A DNA stretch of 63,422 bases from Prevotella illustrans (GCF_017426725.1 NZ_JAERMS010000013.1:1-63422), one strand, 5' to 3'; numbered from the stretch's first letter, positions 43,740 through 52,930 are shown. Notes: a model not told the origin generated them from the letters alone. Program-made: numbers and translations.

Positions 43740-44261
43740 ATGGCAAATATTATTATGTTTTGCATCTTGGCTGTAGTCATTCTTGGTTCAGCCGTGATGT
43801 GCGTAACCACCAAAAGGATTATGCGGGCAGCAACCTTCTTGCTCTTTGTCCTCTTTGGTATTGCGGGAATTTACTTCCTGCTGGACTATACGTTCTTGGG
43901 CGCCGCGCAGATATCAGTTTATGCCGGTGGTATAACCATGTTGTATATCTTTGCGATTCAGCTTGTATCCAAGCGTACGCTCCAAGGCCTTGTGGAACGT
44001 CTCAAGGGTAGCCGTGTCGTCGTCGGAGCTCTTGCGACCTTGGCGGGCCTTGTAACGGTAGTCGCCGTATTATTGAAGAATCAATTTATCAACGCCGCAC
44101 TCGGTACGAGCGATACGGAAGTTCCCATGGAACAAATTGGCAAGGCCCTTGTGGGGTCAGGAAAGTATGAATACGTGCTTCCATTTGAGTTTATCTCTCT
44201 CTTTCTGTTAGCTTGTATTGTGGGTGGTATTATGATGGCAAGAAAGGAGGAGGAGAAATGA
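43740..44261 (+). CDS. nuoJ: NADH-quinone oxidoreductase subunit J
   Basis: This 173-residue membrane subunit has five hydrophobic helices, including the conserved DYTFLGAAQISVYAGGITML segment in helix 3. Its stop overlaps the nuoK start (ATGA), a sign of coupled translation. Confidence 0.94.
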   Translation: MANIIMFCILAVVILGSAVMCVTTKRIMRAATFLLFVLFGIAGIYFLLDYTFLGAAQISVYAGGITMLYIFAIQLVSKRTLQGLVERLKGSRVVVGALATLAGLVTVVAVLLKNQFINAALGTSDTEVPMEQIGKALVGSGKYEYVLPFEFISLFLLACIVGGIMMARKEEEK

Positions 44262-44569
44262 ATATTCCTGTAGAATGCTATTTAGTGCTCAGTTCGCTAT
44301 TGTTTTTTATCGGCGTATTTGGTTTTGTCACCCGTCGTAATTTGATAGCGATGCTCATTTCCATAGAGTTGGTGTTGAACGCCGCCGATTTGAACTTTGC
44401 CGTTTTCAATCGGGTTCTTTTCCCCGGACAGTTGGAAGGTTTCTTCTTTACGCTGTTTTCTATGGGTGTAGCAGCTGCGGAGACGGCAGTTGCCATTGCC
44501 ATTATCATCAATGTTTACCGCAACTTCCATAGTGATCAGGTGAACAGTATCAAAAACATGAAATTATAA
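44258..44569 (+). CDS. nuoK: NADH-quinone oxidoreductase subunit K
   Basis: This 103-residue, three-helix antiporter-like subunit has membrane glutamates in LISIELVLNAADLNF and AAAETAVAIAI that are part of the proton path. The start is the ATG at 44258, preceded by AAGGAGGAGG; earlier in-frame ATGs overlap nuoJ and are unlikely. Confidence 0.95.
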   Translation: MNIPVECYLVLSSLLFFIGVFGFVTRRNLIAMLISIELVLNAADLNFAVFNRVLFPGQLEGFFFTLFSMGVAAAETAVAIAIIINVYRNFHSDQVNSIKNMKL

Positions 44570-44574
44570 AAACA

Positions 44575-46542
44575 ATGGAATACAGTTATGCATTTTTGAT
44601 ACTTCTTCTCCCGTTTTTGAGCTTTCTGCTGATTGGTCTTGCGGGAATGAAGATGAAAAAGCCGGTAGCTGGCCTTATCGGAACCTTGGTTATAGGTAGT
44701 GTATTCGCCATGTCGGTGTTTACGGCGTACGAATATTTCTTTGCCGTGGGCAGAGACGCCGCCACCGGATTATATCCGACGGTTACCGTATTTAACCTGA
44801 CTTGGCTGAAGTTTACCGAGCTGCTTACTTTCAACATCGGTTTTAGGCTGACTCCCATCAGCGTGATGATGTTGATCGTAATTACCACCGTTAGCTTCAT
44901 GGTTCATATTTATTCGTTCGGCTACATGGCGGAACGTGACGAAAACTATAAGAAGGAAGAGTACGAACCCGGATTCCAGCGTTTCTACGCATATCTTTCC
45001 CTCTTTACCATGAGTATGTTGGGACTGGTCGTGGCTACAAACATCTTCCAGATGTATCTCTTTTGGGAACTCGTGGGTGTTTGCTCTTATCTTCTTATCG
45101 GATTCTACTATCCCAAGCACGCTGCTGTGCATGCTTCCAAAAAGGCGTTTATCGTTACGCGCTTTGCCGATTTGTTTTTCCTTATCGGCATTCTGTTCTA
45201 CAGTTTTTATGTAGGAACGTTCAATTACGATTTGTCCGCTACACCGGAGTTGCAGTCTAACCTGGCCGGTGCGGCATGGGTGTTGCCTATGGCGTTGTTC
45301 CTGATGTTCATCGGTGGCGCCGGTAAGAGCGCGATGTTCCCATTGCATATTTGGCTCCCCGACGCGATGGAGGGTCCGACACCTGTCAGCGCGCTGATTC
45401 ACGCCGCAACGATGGTGGTCGCAGGTGTTTACCAAGTAGCCAGCCTGTTCCCGATTTGGGTGGAATACGCGCCTAATCAGTTGCATTGGGTGGCTTATAT
45501 CGCCGCGTTCACGGCCTTCTATGCTGCCGCAGTGGCTTGCTGCCAAAGTGATATCAAGCGTGGTCTCGCGTTTTCTACCATCTCTCAGATTGCTTACATG
45601 CTCGTTGCCTTGGGCGTTTGTACGGCCATGGAAGGAGAAGGCGGCGTTGGCTATATGGCCAGTATGTTCCACCTCTTTACACATGCCATGTTCAAGGCTT
45701 TGCTATTCCTTTGCTCCGGTGCCATTATCGTGATTATCGGCAGCAATTTCAAGGAATATATGGGAGGGTTGCATAAGTATATGCCCATTACCAACATCTG
45801 TTTCTTGATAGGAACCATCGCCATCAGCGGTTTCTTCCCATTGGCAGGTTTCTTCTCAAAAGATGAGATTGTAGACGCATGTTTCCATTTCTCTCCGTTT
45901 ATGGGCTACTTCATGACCTTGGTATCCGGGATGACGGCATTCTACATGTTCCGCCTCTATTACGTGATATTCTGGGGCAATTCCTATTATGAAGCCGATC
46001 CCGAACATCGCCGCAAACCTGCCGAGGTTCCTTTTGTCATGTGGGGACCACTTGTTTTCCTTGCCGTCGTTTCGTGCTTTGCCGGCTGGATTCCGTTCGG
46101 CCATTTCGTAAGCGCCGACGGTCACGCGGAGGATATTGCCCTTCAGAGCCTTCACTTCGGCCCAACCGCCTGGATGAGTCTTTGTGTAGCCTTTGTCGGT
46201 TTCGGCTTGGCCACATGGATGTATGCCAAGGGCACCAATCCGCTTCCCGACATGCTTCAGCGCCGAATGCCTCGTCTTCACAAGGCGGCGCTCAACCGTT
46301 TCTACATTGATGACGCATGGCAATTCTTCACACACAAGATTGTGTTTGGCCTTTTCTCCAAACCGATCGCTTGGTTCGATCGTCGTGTCATTGACGGAAC
46401 GTTCAATTTCATGGCTTGGGGTGCTCAGGAAGCCGGCGAGACAATCCGTCCTTGGCAAAGTGGCGACGTCCGCTCCTATGCCGTATGGTTCCTGACAGGT
46501 ACCGTAGCGCTCACCCTGATATTGTTGGCCATAGCCCTGTAG
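44575..46542 (+). CDS. nuoL: NADH-quinone oxidoreductase subunit L
   Basis: This 655-residue proton-pumping subunit is related to Mrp antiporters. The core includes FWELVGVCSYLLIGFYY, GKSAMFPLHIWLPDAMEGPT (helix 7 with the key Lys) and ALIHAATMVVAGVY. A long C-terminal lateral helix region follows after about 540. It stands five bases after nuoK. Confidence 0.96.
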   Translation: MEYSYAFLILLLPFLSFLLIGLAGMKMKKPVAGLIGTLVIGSVFAMSVFTAYEYFFAVGRDAATGLYPTVTVFNLTWLKFTELLTFNIGFRLTPISVMMLIVITTVSFMVHIYSFGYMAERDENYKKEEYEPGFQRFYAYLSLFTMSMLGLVVATNIFQMYLFWELVGVCSYLLIGFYYPKHAAVHASKKAFIVTRFADLFFLIGILFYSFYVGTFNYDLSATPELQSNLAGAAWVLPMALFLMFIGGAGKSAMFPLHIWLPDAMEGPTPVSALIHAATMVVAGVYQVASLFPIWVEYAPNQLHWVAYIAAFTAFYAAAVACCQSDIKRGLAFSTISQIAYMLVALGVCTAMEGEGGVGYMASMFHLFTHAMFKALLFLCSGAIIVIIGSNFKEYMGGLHKYMPITNICFLIGTIAISGFFPLAGFFSKDEIVDACFHFSPFMGYFMTLVSGMTAFYMFRLYYVIFWGNSYYEADPEHRRKPAEVPFVMWGPLVFLAVVSCFAGWIPFGHFVSADGHAEDIALQSLHFGPTAWMSLCVAFVGFGLATWMYAKGTNPLPDMLQRRMPRLHKAALNRFYIDDAWQFFTHKIVFGLFSKPIAWFDRRVIDGTFNFMAWGAQEAGETIRPWQSGDVRSYAVWFLTGTVALTLILLAIAL

Positions 46543-46572
46543 ATGTCTCACACTTAATGAATCAATAATAAG

Positions 46573-48084
46573 ATGAATATATTAACTTTATTCGTAGTAA
46601 TTCCGGTCTTGATGTTGATTGGCCTTTGGTTGAGCAAGAACGACAATCAGGTGCGCGGCGTCATGGTAACCGGTGCCACGGCTCTTCTGGGCTTGGCCAT
46701 CTATTTGGTTTTCGCGTTTCTTGAAATGCGTGAGACGATGCCCGCCGATCAATACCCCATGCTGTTCACTTACAGCACACCTTGGTTTAAGGCGCTCAAT
46801 ATCGAGTATGCTATAGGTGTCGACGGAATCTCCGTTGTCATGATATTGCTTTCCGCCATCATTGTCTTTACAGGAACGTTTGCCTCTTGGCAGTTGGAAC
46901 CGATGAAGAAAGAGTACTTCCTTTGGTTTGTCCTGTTGAGTTCCGGCGTATTCGGCTTCTTCATTTCCGTAGACCTCTTTACTATGTTCATGTTCTATGA
47001 GGTGGCCCTCATTCCCATGTATCTGCTGATTGGCGTTTGGGGAACCGGTCCGAAAGAATATGCGGCCATGAAACTTACGCTGATGTTGATGGGCGGTTCA
47101 GCCTTGCTGATAATCGGTATATTGGGTATCTATTACTTCAGTGGCGCGACCACCATGAATATCAACGAGATTGCGGCGATGGCCAACATTCCCGTCGAGA
47201 TTCAGAAGATATTCTTCCCCTTCCTTTTTATCGGTTTCGGCGTTCTTGGCGCTTTGTTCCCTTTCCACACATGGTCACCCGACGGTCACGCTTCGGCTCC
47301 GACCGCCGTATCTATGTTGCATGCCGGTGTGCTGATGAAGCTGGGTGGTTACGGTTGTTTCCGCATAGCTATGTACTTATTGCCCGGCGCGCTTGATGCC
47401 TGGGCACCCGTATTCCTCGTGCTGACAACTATCTCCGTCGTTTACGGCGCACTCTCCGCCTGTGTACAGACCGACTTGAAGTACATCAACGCGTATTCTT
47501 CCGTATCTCACTGCGGCATGGTGCTCTTTGCGTTGTTGATGATGACACGTACCGCCATCACCGGTGCCGTTCTGCAGATGCTCTCGCACGGTTTGATGAC
47601 TGCCCTCTTCTTTGCGGTTATCGGTATGATTTATCACCGTGCCGGAACGCGTGACGTGCGTTATTTGGGCGGTCTGATGAAGGTCGTGCCTTTCCTCTCC
47701 GTAGGTTATGTTGTAGCCGGTTTGGCCAACCTCGGCTTGCCGGGCTTCTCGGGCTTTGTAGCTGAAATGACCATTTTCGTGGGCTCTTTCCAGAATGCGG
47801 ACACATTCCATCGCGTCTGTACAATCATTGCTTGCACCTCTATCGTGATTACCGCCGTCTATATTCTTCGTGTCGTGGGTAAGATTCTTTACCAGAAGAT
47901 ACCCAATCAGGAGTTCTATAAGCTGCACGACGCTACTTGGGACGAACGTATAGCCGTGATAGGCCTTATCGCCTGTGTCGCGGGCCTTGGTATGTTCCCC
48001 TTGTGGGCCGACGAGATCATCGACGGTGCTGTAGCCCCTGTTATCAATCATATCAGTCAGTTTACGGCAGTTGCGGGTTTGTAA
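46573..48084 (+). CDS. nuoM: NADH-quinone oxidoreductase subunit M
   Basis: This 503-residue antiporter-like proton-pumping subunit has YEVALIPMYLLIGVWG (key Glu), LGALFPFHTWSPDGHASAPT and SMLHAGVLMKLGGYG as conserved blocks. It is normal in length and position between nuoL and nuoN. Confidence 0.96.
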   Translation: MNILTLFVVIPVLMLIGLWLSKNDNQVRGVMVTGATALLGLAIYLVFAFLEMRETMPADQYPMLFTYSTPWFKALNIEYAIGVDGISVVMILLSAIIVFTGTFASWQLEPMKKEYFLWFVLLSSGVFGFFISVDLFTMFMFYEVALIPMYLLIGVWGTGPKEYAAMKLTLMLMGGSALLIIGILGIYYFSGATTMNINEIAAMANIPVEIQKIFFPFLFIGFGVLGALFPFHTWSPDGHASAPTAVSMLHAGVLMKLGGYGCFRIAMYLLPGALDAWAPVFLVLTTISVVYGALSACVQTDLKYINAYSSVSHCGMVLFALLMMTRTAITGAVLQMLSHGLMTALFFAVIGMIYHRAGTRDVRYLGGLMKVVPFLSVGYVVAGLANLGLPGFSGFVAEMTIFVGSFQNADTFHRVCTIIACTSIVITAVYILRVVGKILYQKIPNQEFYKLHDATWDERIAVIGLIACVAGLGMFPLWADEIIDGAVAPVINHISQFTAVAGL

Positions 48085-48111
48085 TAAACGTTTTAATAGC
48101 TATTTAGAATC

Positions 48112-49569
48112 ATGAATATAGATTATAGTCAATTTCTCAATATGGTACCGGAAGTGACTTTGACGTTGCTTTTGGTCATAGCCTTTATTGCGGACTTTTG
48201 CAGCGCAAAGAATACGCTTCGCAAATGGTTCAACCCATTGATGTGCGTATTGATGTTGGTTCACGTGCTGGTCAATCTCGGTCCTACCGCAGCAGCCACA
48301 ACATTTGGCGGCATGTATATAACAGGTCCTTCCATCGGTGTCATCAAGTCGATACTGGCTCTCGGAACCCTCATCGTTCTCATCCAGGCCAAGGAGTGGC
48401 TTTCCCGTGAAGACACGGCTTTCAAGGAGGGCGAGTTCTATATGCTGGTCTTCTCTACGCTCTTGGGTATGAACATGATGGTCAGCGCCAACCACTTCCT
48501 TCTCTTCTTCTTAGGGCTGGAAATGGCTTCGGTACCCATGGCTTGTCTGGTCGCTTTCGACAAGTATCGGCACAACTCGGCCGAAGCCGGAGCCAAATTC
48601 ATTCTAACCGCCACGTTCTCGAGTGGTGTCATGCTCTTTGGAATCTCTTTCCTCTATGGCGCGGTGGGCACACTTTACTTTAATGACGTGGCCGCCAGAA
48701 TTACGACAAGCCCTCTAACTATCATGGGACTGGTGTTCTTCTTCAGTGGTCTCGGTTTCAAGATTTCTTTGGTGCCATTCCATTTCTGGACGGCCGACTC
48801 TTATCAGGGCGCTCCTACCACCGTTACGGGTTATCTGTCGGTCGTTTCCAAGGGTGCCGCGGCCTTTACGCTGTGCGCCATCCTCATGAAGGTCTTTGCC
48901 CCGATGGTAGAATATTGGCAGTATTTGCTTTATATCGTCATCGTGCTTTCCATCACGGTTGCCAACCTCTTCGCCATCCGCCAGACCGATCTGAAGCGCT
49001 TCATGGCCTTCAGTTCCATCTCACAGGCCGGCTATATCATGTTAGCGGTGGTTGGTAACAGCGCTATGAGCGTTACCGCCTTGTCTTTCTACGTACTGGT
49101 CTATGTCGTAGCCAATATGGCCGTCTTCTCTATCATCAGCGTTGTAGAAGAGCATAACGACGGCACTGTTAACATGAACAGCTACGACGGTTTTTATAAG
49201 ACCAATCCTCGGTTGGCTTTCCTGATGACGTTGGCCCTGTTCTCTTTGGGTGGTATTCCTCCGTTTGCGGGCATGTTCTCCAAGTTCTTCGTGTTCATGG
49301 CAGCCGTGAATGGTGCTGACGTAACGGCGACGAACGGAGCCTTGGCTTATGGAGTCATGTTCGTTGCTTTAATCAATACAGTAGTCAGTCTTTACTACTA
49401 CTTGCTCATTGTGAAGGCCATGTATATCAAGCGCAATGACAATCCGTTGCCAACCTTTACCAGCAGTGTCAACACCAAGTTGGCCTTGGCCCTGTGTGTT
49501 GCCGGTATCGTTGCCTTTGGTGTTTGTTCCGGTGTTTATGAATGGATCAACATGGCTTCTCTGATGTAA
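48112..49569 (+). CDS. nuoN: NADH-quinone oxidoreductase subunit N
   Basis: This 485-residue antiporter-like subunit is the last gene of the operon. Visible blocks are [38 protein letters not shown] and [16 protein letters not shown] terminator follows 22 bases after the stop, so the operon is A-B-CD-H-I-J-K-L-M-N, with no EFG. Confidence 0.95.
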   Translation: MNIDYSQFLNMVPEVTLTLLLVIAFIADFCSAKNTLRKWFNPLMCVLMLVHVLVNLGPTAAATTFGGMYITGPSIGVIKSILALGTLIVLIQAKEWLSREDTAFKEGEFYMLVFSTLLGMNMMVSANHFLLFFLGLEMASVPMACLVAFDKYRHNSAEAGAKFILTATFSSGVMLFGISFLYGAVGTLYFNDVAARITTSPLTIMGLVFFFSGLGFKISLVPFHFWTADSYQGAPTTVTGYLSVVSKGAAAFTLCAILMKVFAPMVEYWQYLLYIVIVLSITVANLFAIRQTDLKRFMAFSSISQAGYIMLAVVGNSAMSVTALSFYVLVYVVANMAVFSIISVVEEHNDGTVNMNSYDGFYKTNPRLAFLMTLALFSLGGIPPFAGMFSKFFVFMAAVNGADVTATNGALAYGVMFVALINTVVSLYYYLLIVKAMYIKRNDNPLPTFTSSVNTKLALALCVAGIVAFGVCSGVYEWINMASLM

Positions 49570-49590
49570 TATTTACATCTTATTATATAA

Positions 49591-49633
49591 AAGAGGATGT
49601 GTTCTATCAACGATAGGCATATCCTCTTTTTTC
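49591..49633 (+). terminator. nuo operon terminator
   Basis: AAGAGGATGTG pairs with CATATCCTCTT (one G-U pair), with an inner CTATC/GATAG stem, and is followed by a T-run. Confidence 0.85.
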
Positions 49634-49691
49634 TTTTTAGTAGTTACGTGCTTTTCATTTGTCCCTTTTCTTGACTGTTAAAACAGAAGGG

Positions 49692-49742
49692 AACCGGCGT
49701 ATTTTCTGAAACATGCGTGACTCATGGGTTTCTTCACCGGTT
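49692..49742 (+). promoter_or_regulatory. Leader stem-loop before surface gene 3
   Basis: AACCGG (49692-49697) pairs with CCGGTT (49737-49742), and an inner GAAAC/GTTTC pair strengthens it. It is followed by the TATAAATATAATAAG-type tail seen near other surface genes. Whether it is the end of an older terminator or a leader structure is unclear. The remaining 49743-49839 shows no promoter box. Confidence 0.35.
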
Positions 49743-49839
49743 GCCTATAAATATAATAAGAATTCTCTAACGCCCGGGCCTCCTACAAGGCGTTGCCCCA
49801 CACCGAAAAAGGGGATTCAACAGGGAGACACCTATTATT

Positions 49840-51258
49840 ATGAAAACAACATTACTCAGGAACATGCTCACGACGACAGCCACGCTGCTCATCGCCCTCT
49901 TCGCCCTGCCGCGACAGGCGCAGGCGCAGAACTCCGTCACCATCGACGGTGTCGAGAAAACCATCCGCTCCATGAAGTTCTTTGAAAGCTATGGCGACGA
50001 CAACGCTTTCTCGGTCAACCTCTGCCTCTCGACTGACAAGAAAGAGTATGTGTCGATTAGTGGCAACAAGGACCTGCACGCCACCTACAACGACATCGAC
50101 CTCACCAAGAAGGAGCCGGTGCACGAGGGACAGCAGTATTGGAAAGTGTCTTACGAGAAGGACGGGAAGACGCTGTTCGACGCCTATGCCAAGCCCGACC
50201 TCGACTACGCGCTCTTCACGGCTGGAAAGATATGCATCTCTGGCGACCCTCGCTTCTCGCGCAAGATCTGCGGCATCAGCCTTGGCAATGGCGAGATTAC
50301 CGACACGAAGAACGGCGACGGCAAGAAGCACACCCTCAAGATTGACTATAAGTATGAGCGCACCAAACCCACAGCGGGCACGCTCACGGTGGGCAACGTG
50401 ACCTCCTACACCGTCACCGGCTTAGAGCCCGGCACGGAATACGAGGTGAATATCCGCATAAAGGACGAGTCGGGCAACTACAATCGCTATGGCATGCAGA
50501 CCGTCACCACGAAGGGAGAGAAGACCTACGACCTCGAGATTGCCGGCACGCAGGTGACCTCCGCCAACTGCGGCGACCTTTCCGTGATCGACGGTGTAAG
50601 CGGAACGGTGAAGTATGACCCAGACAGCAAGGTGCTCACCCTGAAAAATGCTACAATCAATGTATCGGGTGAAAACGAAGGAATCAGGTCAAAGATAGAG
50701 GGAATGATTATTCATGTCGAGGGAACCAATACCATTACTACCGGCGCCTTCTCGGCTCTCATGACCGAAAAATCGCACTGCACTATCAGCGGTGGAGGAA
50801 AACTCAACCTCTCGGGGAAGTATTTCGGACTGTATGCGATGTGGAAATCTTTTGTTACCATTGAGGATTGCGAAATAAATTGCGGCGGTTCTTTCGGTAC
50901 CAACAACATTGATGCCGAGATAACCATCAACAACTCTACCGTAACGGCAAAGAGCAAGTATTACATATTCGGAACCATGCGTGGCATTCGGGCCCTCAGC
51001 CTCGACGGCTGCACCATCACCCAACCCGCGGGCGCGGCGTTCGACGCATCGCTCGGCGGCGTGGCTCTGAACGGAGAGCTCGTGAAGACAAAGGTGACCA
51101 TCACCAAGGGTGCCACCGGCATTGACGCAGTGACCGCCGATATGCCTGCCCACAAGCGGGGCATCTACACCCTGCAGGGCGTGAAGATGAACACGGCGTT
51201 CGACCGGTTGCCGGCAGGAGTGTATATCGTGGATGGCAAAAAGGTGGTGAAGAAGTAA
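49840..51258 (+). CDS. Secreted protein with FN3-like and right-handed-helix-like regions
   Basis: This 472-residue protein has a signal peptide (about 1-29, ending QAQAQ). An N-terminal globular part runs to about 160. A fibronectin III-like stretch follows near 165-230 (TSYTVTGLEPGTEYEVNIRI). Then comes a region of short strand repeats (LTLKNATINVSG, ITIHVEGTNTIT-like, CTISGGGKLNLSG) seen in Prevotella beta-helical surface proteins. The tail YTLQGVKM...LPAGVYIVDGKKVVKK again resembles a type IX secretion signal. It is GC-rich like the 15-22 kb island. Its 3' end is repeated about 1 kb downstream. Confidence 0.8.
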   Translation: MKTTLLRNMLTTTATLLIALFALPRQAQAQNSVTIDGVEKTIRSMKFFESYGDDNAFSVNLCLSTDKKEYVSISGNKDLHATYNDIDLTKKEPVHEGQQYWKVSYEKDGKTLFDAYAKPDLDYALFTAGKICISGDPRFSRKICGISLGNGEITDTKNGDGKKHTLKIDYKYERTKPTAGTLTVGNVTSYTVTGLEPGTEYEVNIRIKDESGNYNRYGMQTVTTKGEKTYDLEIAGTQVTSANCGDLSVIDGVSGTVKYDPDSKVLTLKNATINVSGENEGIRSKIEGMIIHVEGTNTITTGAFSALMTEKSHCTISGGGKLNLSGKYFGLYAMWKSFVTIEDCEINCGGSFGTNNIDAEITINNSTVTAKSKYYIFGTMRGIRALSLDGCTITQPAGAAFDASLGGVALNGELVKTKVTITKGATGIDAVTADMPAHKRGIYTLQGVKMNTAFDRLPAGVYIVDGKKVVKK

Positions 51259-51273
51259 ACCATGTGGGTGCGT
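51243..51273. repeat. 31-bp direct repeat, left copy
   Basis: GGTGGTGAAGAAGTAAACCA followed by TGTGGGTGCGT is identical to 52252-52282. This copy is the last five codons of surface gene 3 plus downstream bases. Confidence 0.85.
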
Positions 51274-51323
51274 CAAAACTAAAATGAAGGCTACCTAAAA
51301 TTGCTATTTGTAACTTTAAGATA

Positions 51324-51371
51324 AAAAGAGCCATATCAAACTCGGTGGTCGAGTGCTGATATGGCTCTTTT
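51324..51371. terminator. Bidirectional stem-loop/terminator
   Basis: AAAAGAGCCATATCA pairs perfectly with TGATATGGCTCTTTT over 15 bp, with an inner ACTCG/CGAGT stem. A/T runs on both sides suit termination in either direction. Confidence 0.8.
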
Positions 51372-51518
51372 CATTGTCTTTAAGGGCGGGCAAGTTTCAA
51401 ATGATCAGTCCGTGTTTATCAAAATTGAGTTTTGATACGGCCTCTACAATCAACAAAAAAGTGTTCTTTGGAGTACTGACTGACGACGGGAAACGGGAGA
51501 AAAACATTGTCACCGATG

Positions 51519-51550
51519 TTTGGCATTGTCGGCGGAAAACATTATCTTTG
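51519..51550 (+). promoter_or_regulatory. Promoter of the DUF4160/DUF2442 pair
   Basis: TTTG (51519-51522), a 20-base gap and TATCTTTG (51543-51550) fit the consensus, 16 bases before the DUF4160 ATG. Confidence 0.65.
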
Positions 51551-51566
51551 CAAAAAACAGCAAGAT

Positions 51567-51824
51567 ATGCCACAACTCAGTTTCTTTTACGGAATCATCA
51601 TCATGATGAACTTTGCCGACCATGCGCCAGCTCATTTCCACGCATGGTATGGCGACTATAAAATTATCGTTTCCATCAAGGACGGCATCGTGAAAGGCGA
51701 AATGCCCGGACGAGCCTTGCGGATGATACTCGAATGGCTCGACCTGCACCGAGACGAGCTGATGGCTAACTGGGAAAAAGCCTGCAAGGGCGACCCACTC
51801 GACAAAATAGAACCGTTAAAATAA
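51567..51824 (+). CDS. DUF4160 family protein
   Basis: This 85-residue protein starts MPQLSFFYGIIIMMNFADHA and contains APAHFHAWYGDYKIIVSI, the conserved His-rich block of DUF4160, then ALRMILEWLDLHRDELMANW. DUF4160 genes commonly pair with DUF2442 genes, and such pairs are often listed as putative toxin-antitoxin-like modules; no activity is established here. The start at 51567 matches the family start and lies just past the promoter, so longer readings are rejected. The next gene begins 15 bases downstream after an AAAGGAGG site. Confidence 0.88.
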   Translation: MPQLSFFYGIIIMMNFADHAPAHFHAWYGDYKIIVSIKDGIVKGEMPGRALRMILEWLDLHRDELMANWEKACKGDPLDKIEPLK

Positions 51825-51839
51825 AAAGGAGGACAACGT

Positions 51840-52079
51840 ATGATGTTTACAGAAGTAGTGAAAGCCGAATATGCGGGAGGCTACCGTGTAAGGCTGTGGT
51901 TCAACGATCATGTTGAAAAGACAGTCGATTTGGAGAATTCGCTTCGGGGAAAAGTCTTTGAGCCTCTCAAGAATCCCGAACTTTTCAAGCGTTTCAGCGT
52001 CAAGTTCAACACCATAGAATGGGAGAACGGTGCCGACTTCGCCCCAGAGTACCTATACGCATTGCCCGTGGCCGACTAA
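51840..52079 (+). CDS. DUF2442 domain protein
   Basis: This 79-residue protein has VKAEYAGGYRVRLWFNDHVE, DLENSLRGKVFEPLKNPELF and IEWENGADFAPEYLY, the recognisable DUF2442 (NE0471-like) pattern. It is partnered with the DUF4160 gene in one transcript. Function is unproven; regulation of, or binding to, the DUF4160 partner is inferred from co-occurrence. The ATG at 51840 or 51843 can serve. A stem-loop element follows the stop by about 50 bases. Confidence 0.88.
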   Translation: MMFTEVVKAEYAGGYRVRLWFNDHVEKTVDLENSLRGKVFEPLKNPELFKRFSVKFNTIEWENGADFAPEYLYALPVAD

Positions 52080-52126
52080 GTGCTACGTCCGGAGGCAGCC
52101 TCGCTTTTTGACCAATTCCCTTTTCC

Positions 52127-52200
52127 GTCCCGCATTCCTCTTTCGCAAGGAGTGCGGGACGATTGTTTTCCCCCATGCCGTACGCGTCGGGGCGGACATC
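52127..52200. repeat. Dispersed stem-loop element, diverged copy 3
   Basis: GTCCCGCA (52127-52134) pairs with TGCGGGAC (52153-52160), extended inward by TCC/GGA, and is followed by GATTGTTTTCC. Relative to copies 1 and 2, the stem has changed on both sides (ACG/CGT to GCA/TGC) and pairing is kept. Downstream similarity is weaker. Confidence 0.6.
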
Positions 52201-52251
52201 GCCGTGTGTCTGCTTGCGGGAAAATGCAACAACCGTCTCCGCTCTCAAGCC

Positions 52252-52282
52252 GGTGGTGAAGAAGTAAACCATGTGGGTGCGT
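52252..52282. repeat. 31-bp direct repeat, right copy
   Basis: It is identical to 51243-51273. In frame it reads VVKK followed by a stop, so it may be a cut-off end of a surface gene. It runs on into a C-rich stretch like the stem-loops that follow other surface genes. Confidence 0.85.
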
Positions 52283-52428
52283 TCCCCCCCGCACATAGGA
52301 TTTGCCTTGCCCGAAACGGGTACACAATATAGGGAAAATTCGTTTTTTTGTAAAGTATTTATCCCTTATTTTAACACTTCTGAAGTGAGCAATCTAGCGT
52401 TTGTGGAGCCTGTTTACTAAGCTTTTGG

Positions 52429-52582
52429 ACCCGTTGTAATGCGGTTTTTTGCTAACTTGGATGCTTTTGCGTTCTAAAAGCTATGCTTTTGGAATGTAAA
52501 AGCTATCCTTTTAGGGGCTGAAAGCTATGCTTTTGTACCGTCAAAGCAGCCCTTTTACAAGTAATTTGCTTACAAAATGGGT
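52429..52582. repeat. 22-bp-period palindrome array D2, with inverted flanks
   Basis: Four 15-bp units, AAAAGCTATGCTTTT and variants, have centres at 52483, 52505, 52527 and 52549, exactly 22 apart. ACCCGTTGTAA (52429-52439) and TTACAAAATGGGT (52570-52582) are imperfect inverted flanks. A 15-bp direct repeat TTTTGTAAAGTATTT lies further out at 52346-52360 and 52715-52729. TTTTAACACTTC precedes both this array and array D. Confidence 0.8.
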
Positions 52583-52652
52583 GAGAATGAGCGCGCATGA
52601 ATGGTCTTGAAAACGTAAATAGTTGATTGTCAAATGTTTATGATTATTGCCG

Positions 52653-52668
52653 AAAAACGCGCGTTTTT
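52653..52668. repeat. 16-bp perfect palindrome
   Basis: AAAAACGCGCGTTTTT is fully symmetrical. It lies in the gene-free region 52583-52832, which otherwise shows nothing I can name. Confidence 0.6.
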
Positions 52669-52832
52669 GGAGTAAAGTTTTTCTTCGTTGAGAATAACGC
52701 GGCTACGAGAGAGCTTTTGTAAAGTATTTTGACGCAAAAAGAATGCTGATCTATTGATTCTTGCTGATTGTGAGATTAGATAGCCGGATAGTGATAAATT
52801 ATAAGATAAATATAAATTATCATTTTAGAATA

Positions 52833-52863
52833 TTTGTAATCTCGCCAAATTAATATATCTTTG
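52833..52863 (+). promoter_or_regulatory. ilv operon promoter
   Basis: TTTG (52833-52836), a 19-base gap and TATCTTTG (52856-52863) give a full consensus promoter about 60 bases before the ilvD start. No leader peptide rich in branched-chain residues was found. Confidence 0.75.
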
Positions 52864-52930
52864 CAATTTAATATGAAGTCCTTGTCGGATTTCGCGGATG
52901 GATAATAGAGAAAGAATTAAAATCGTAATT

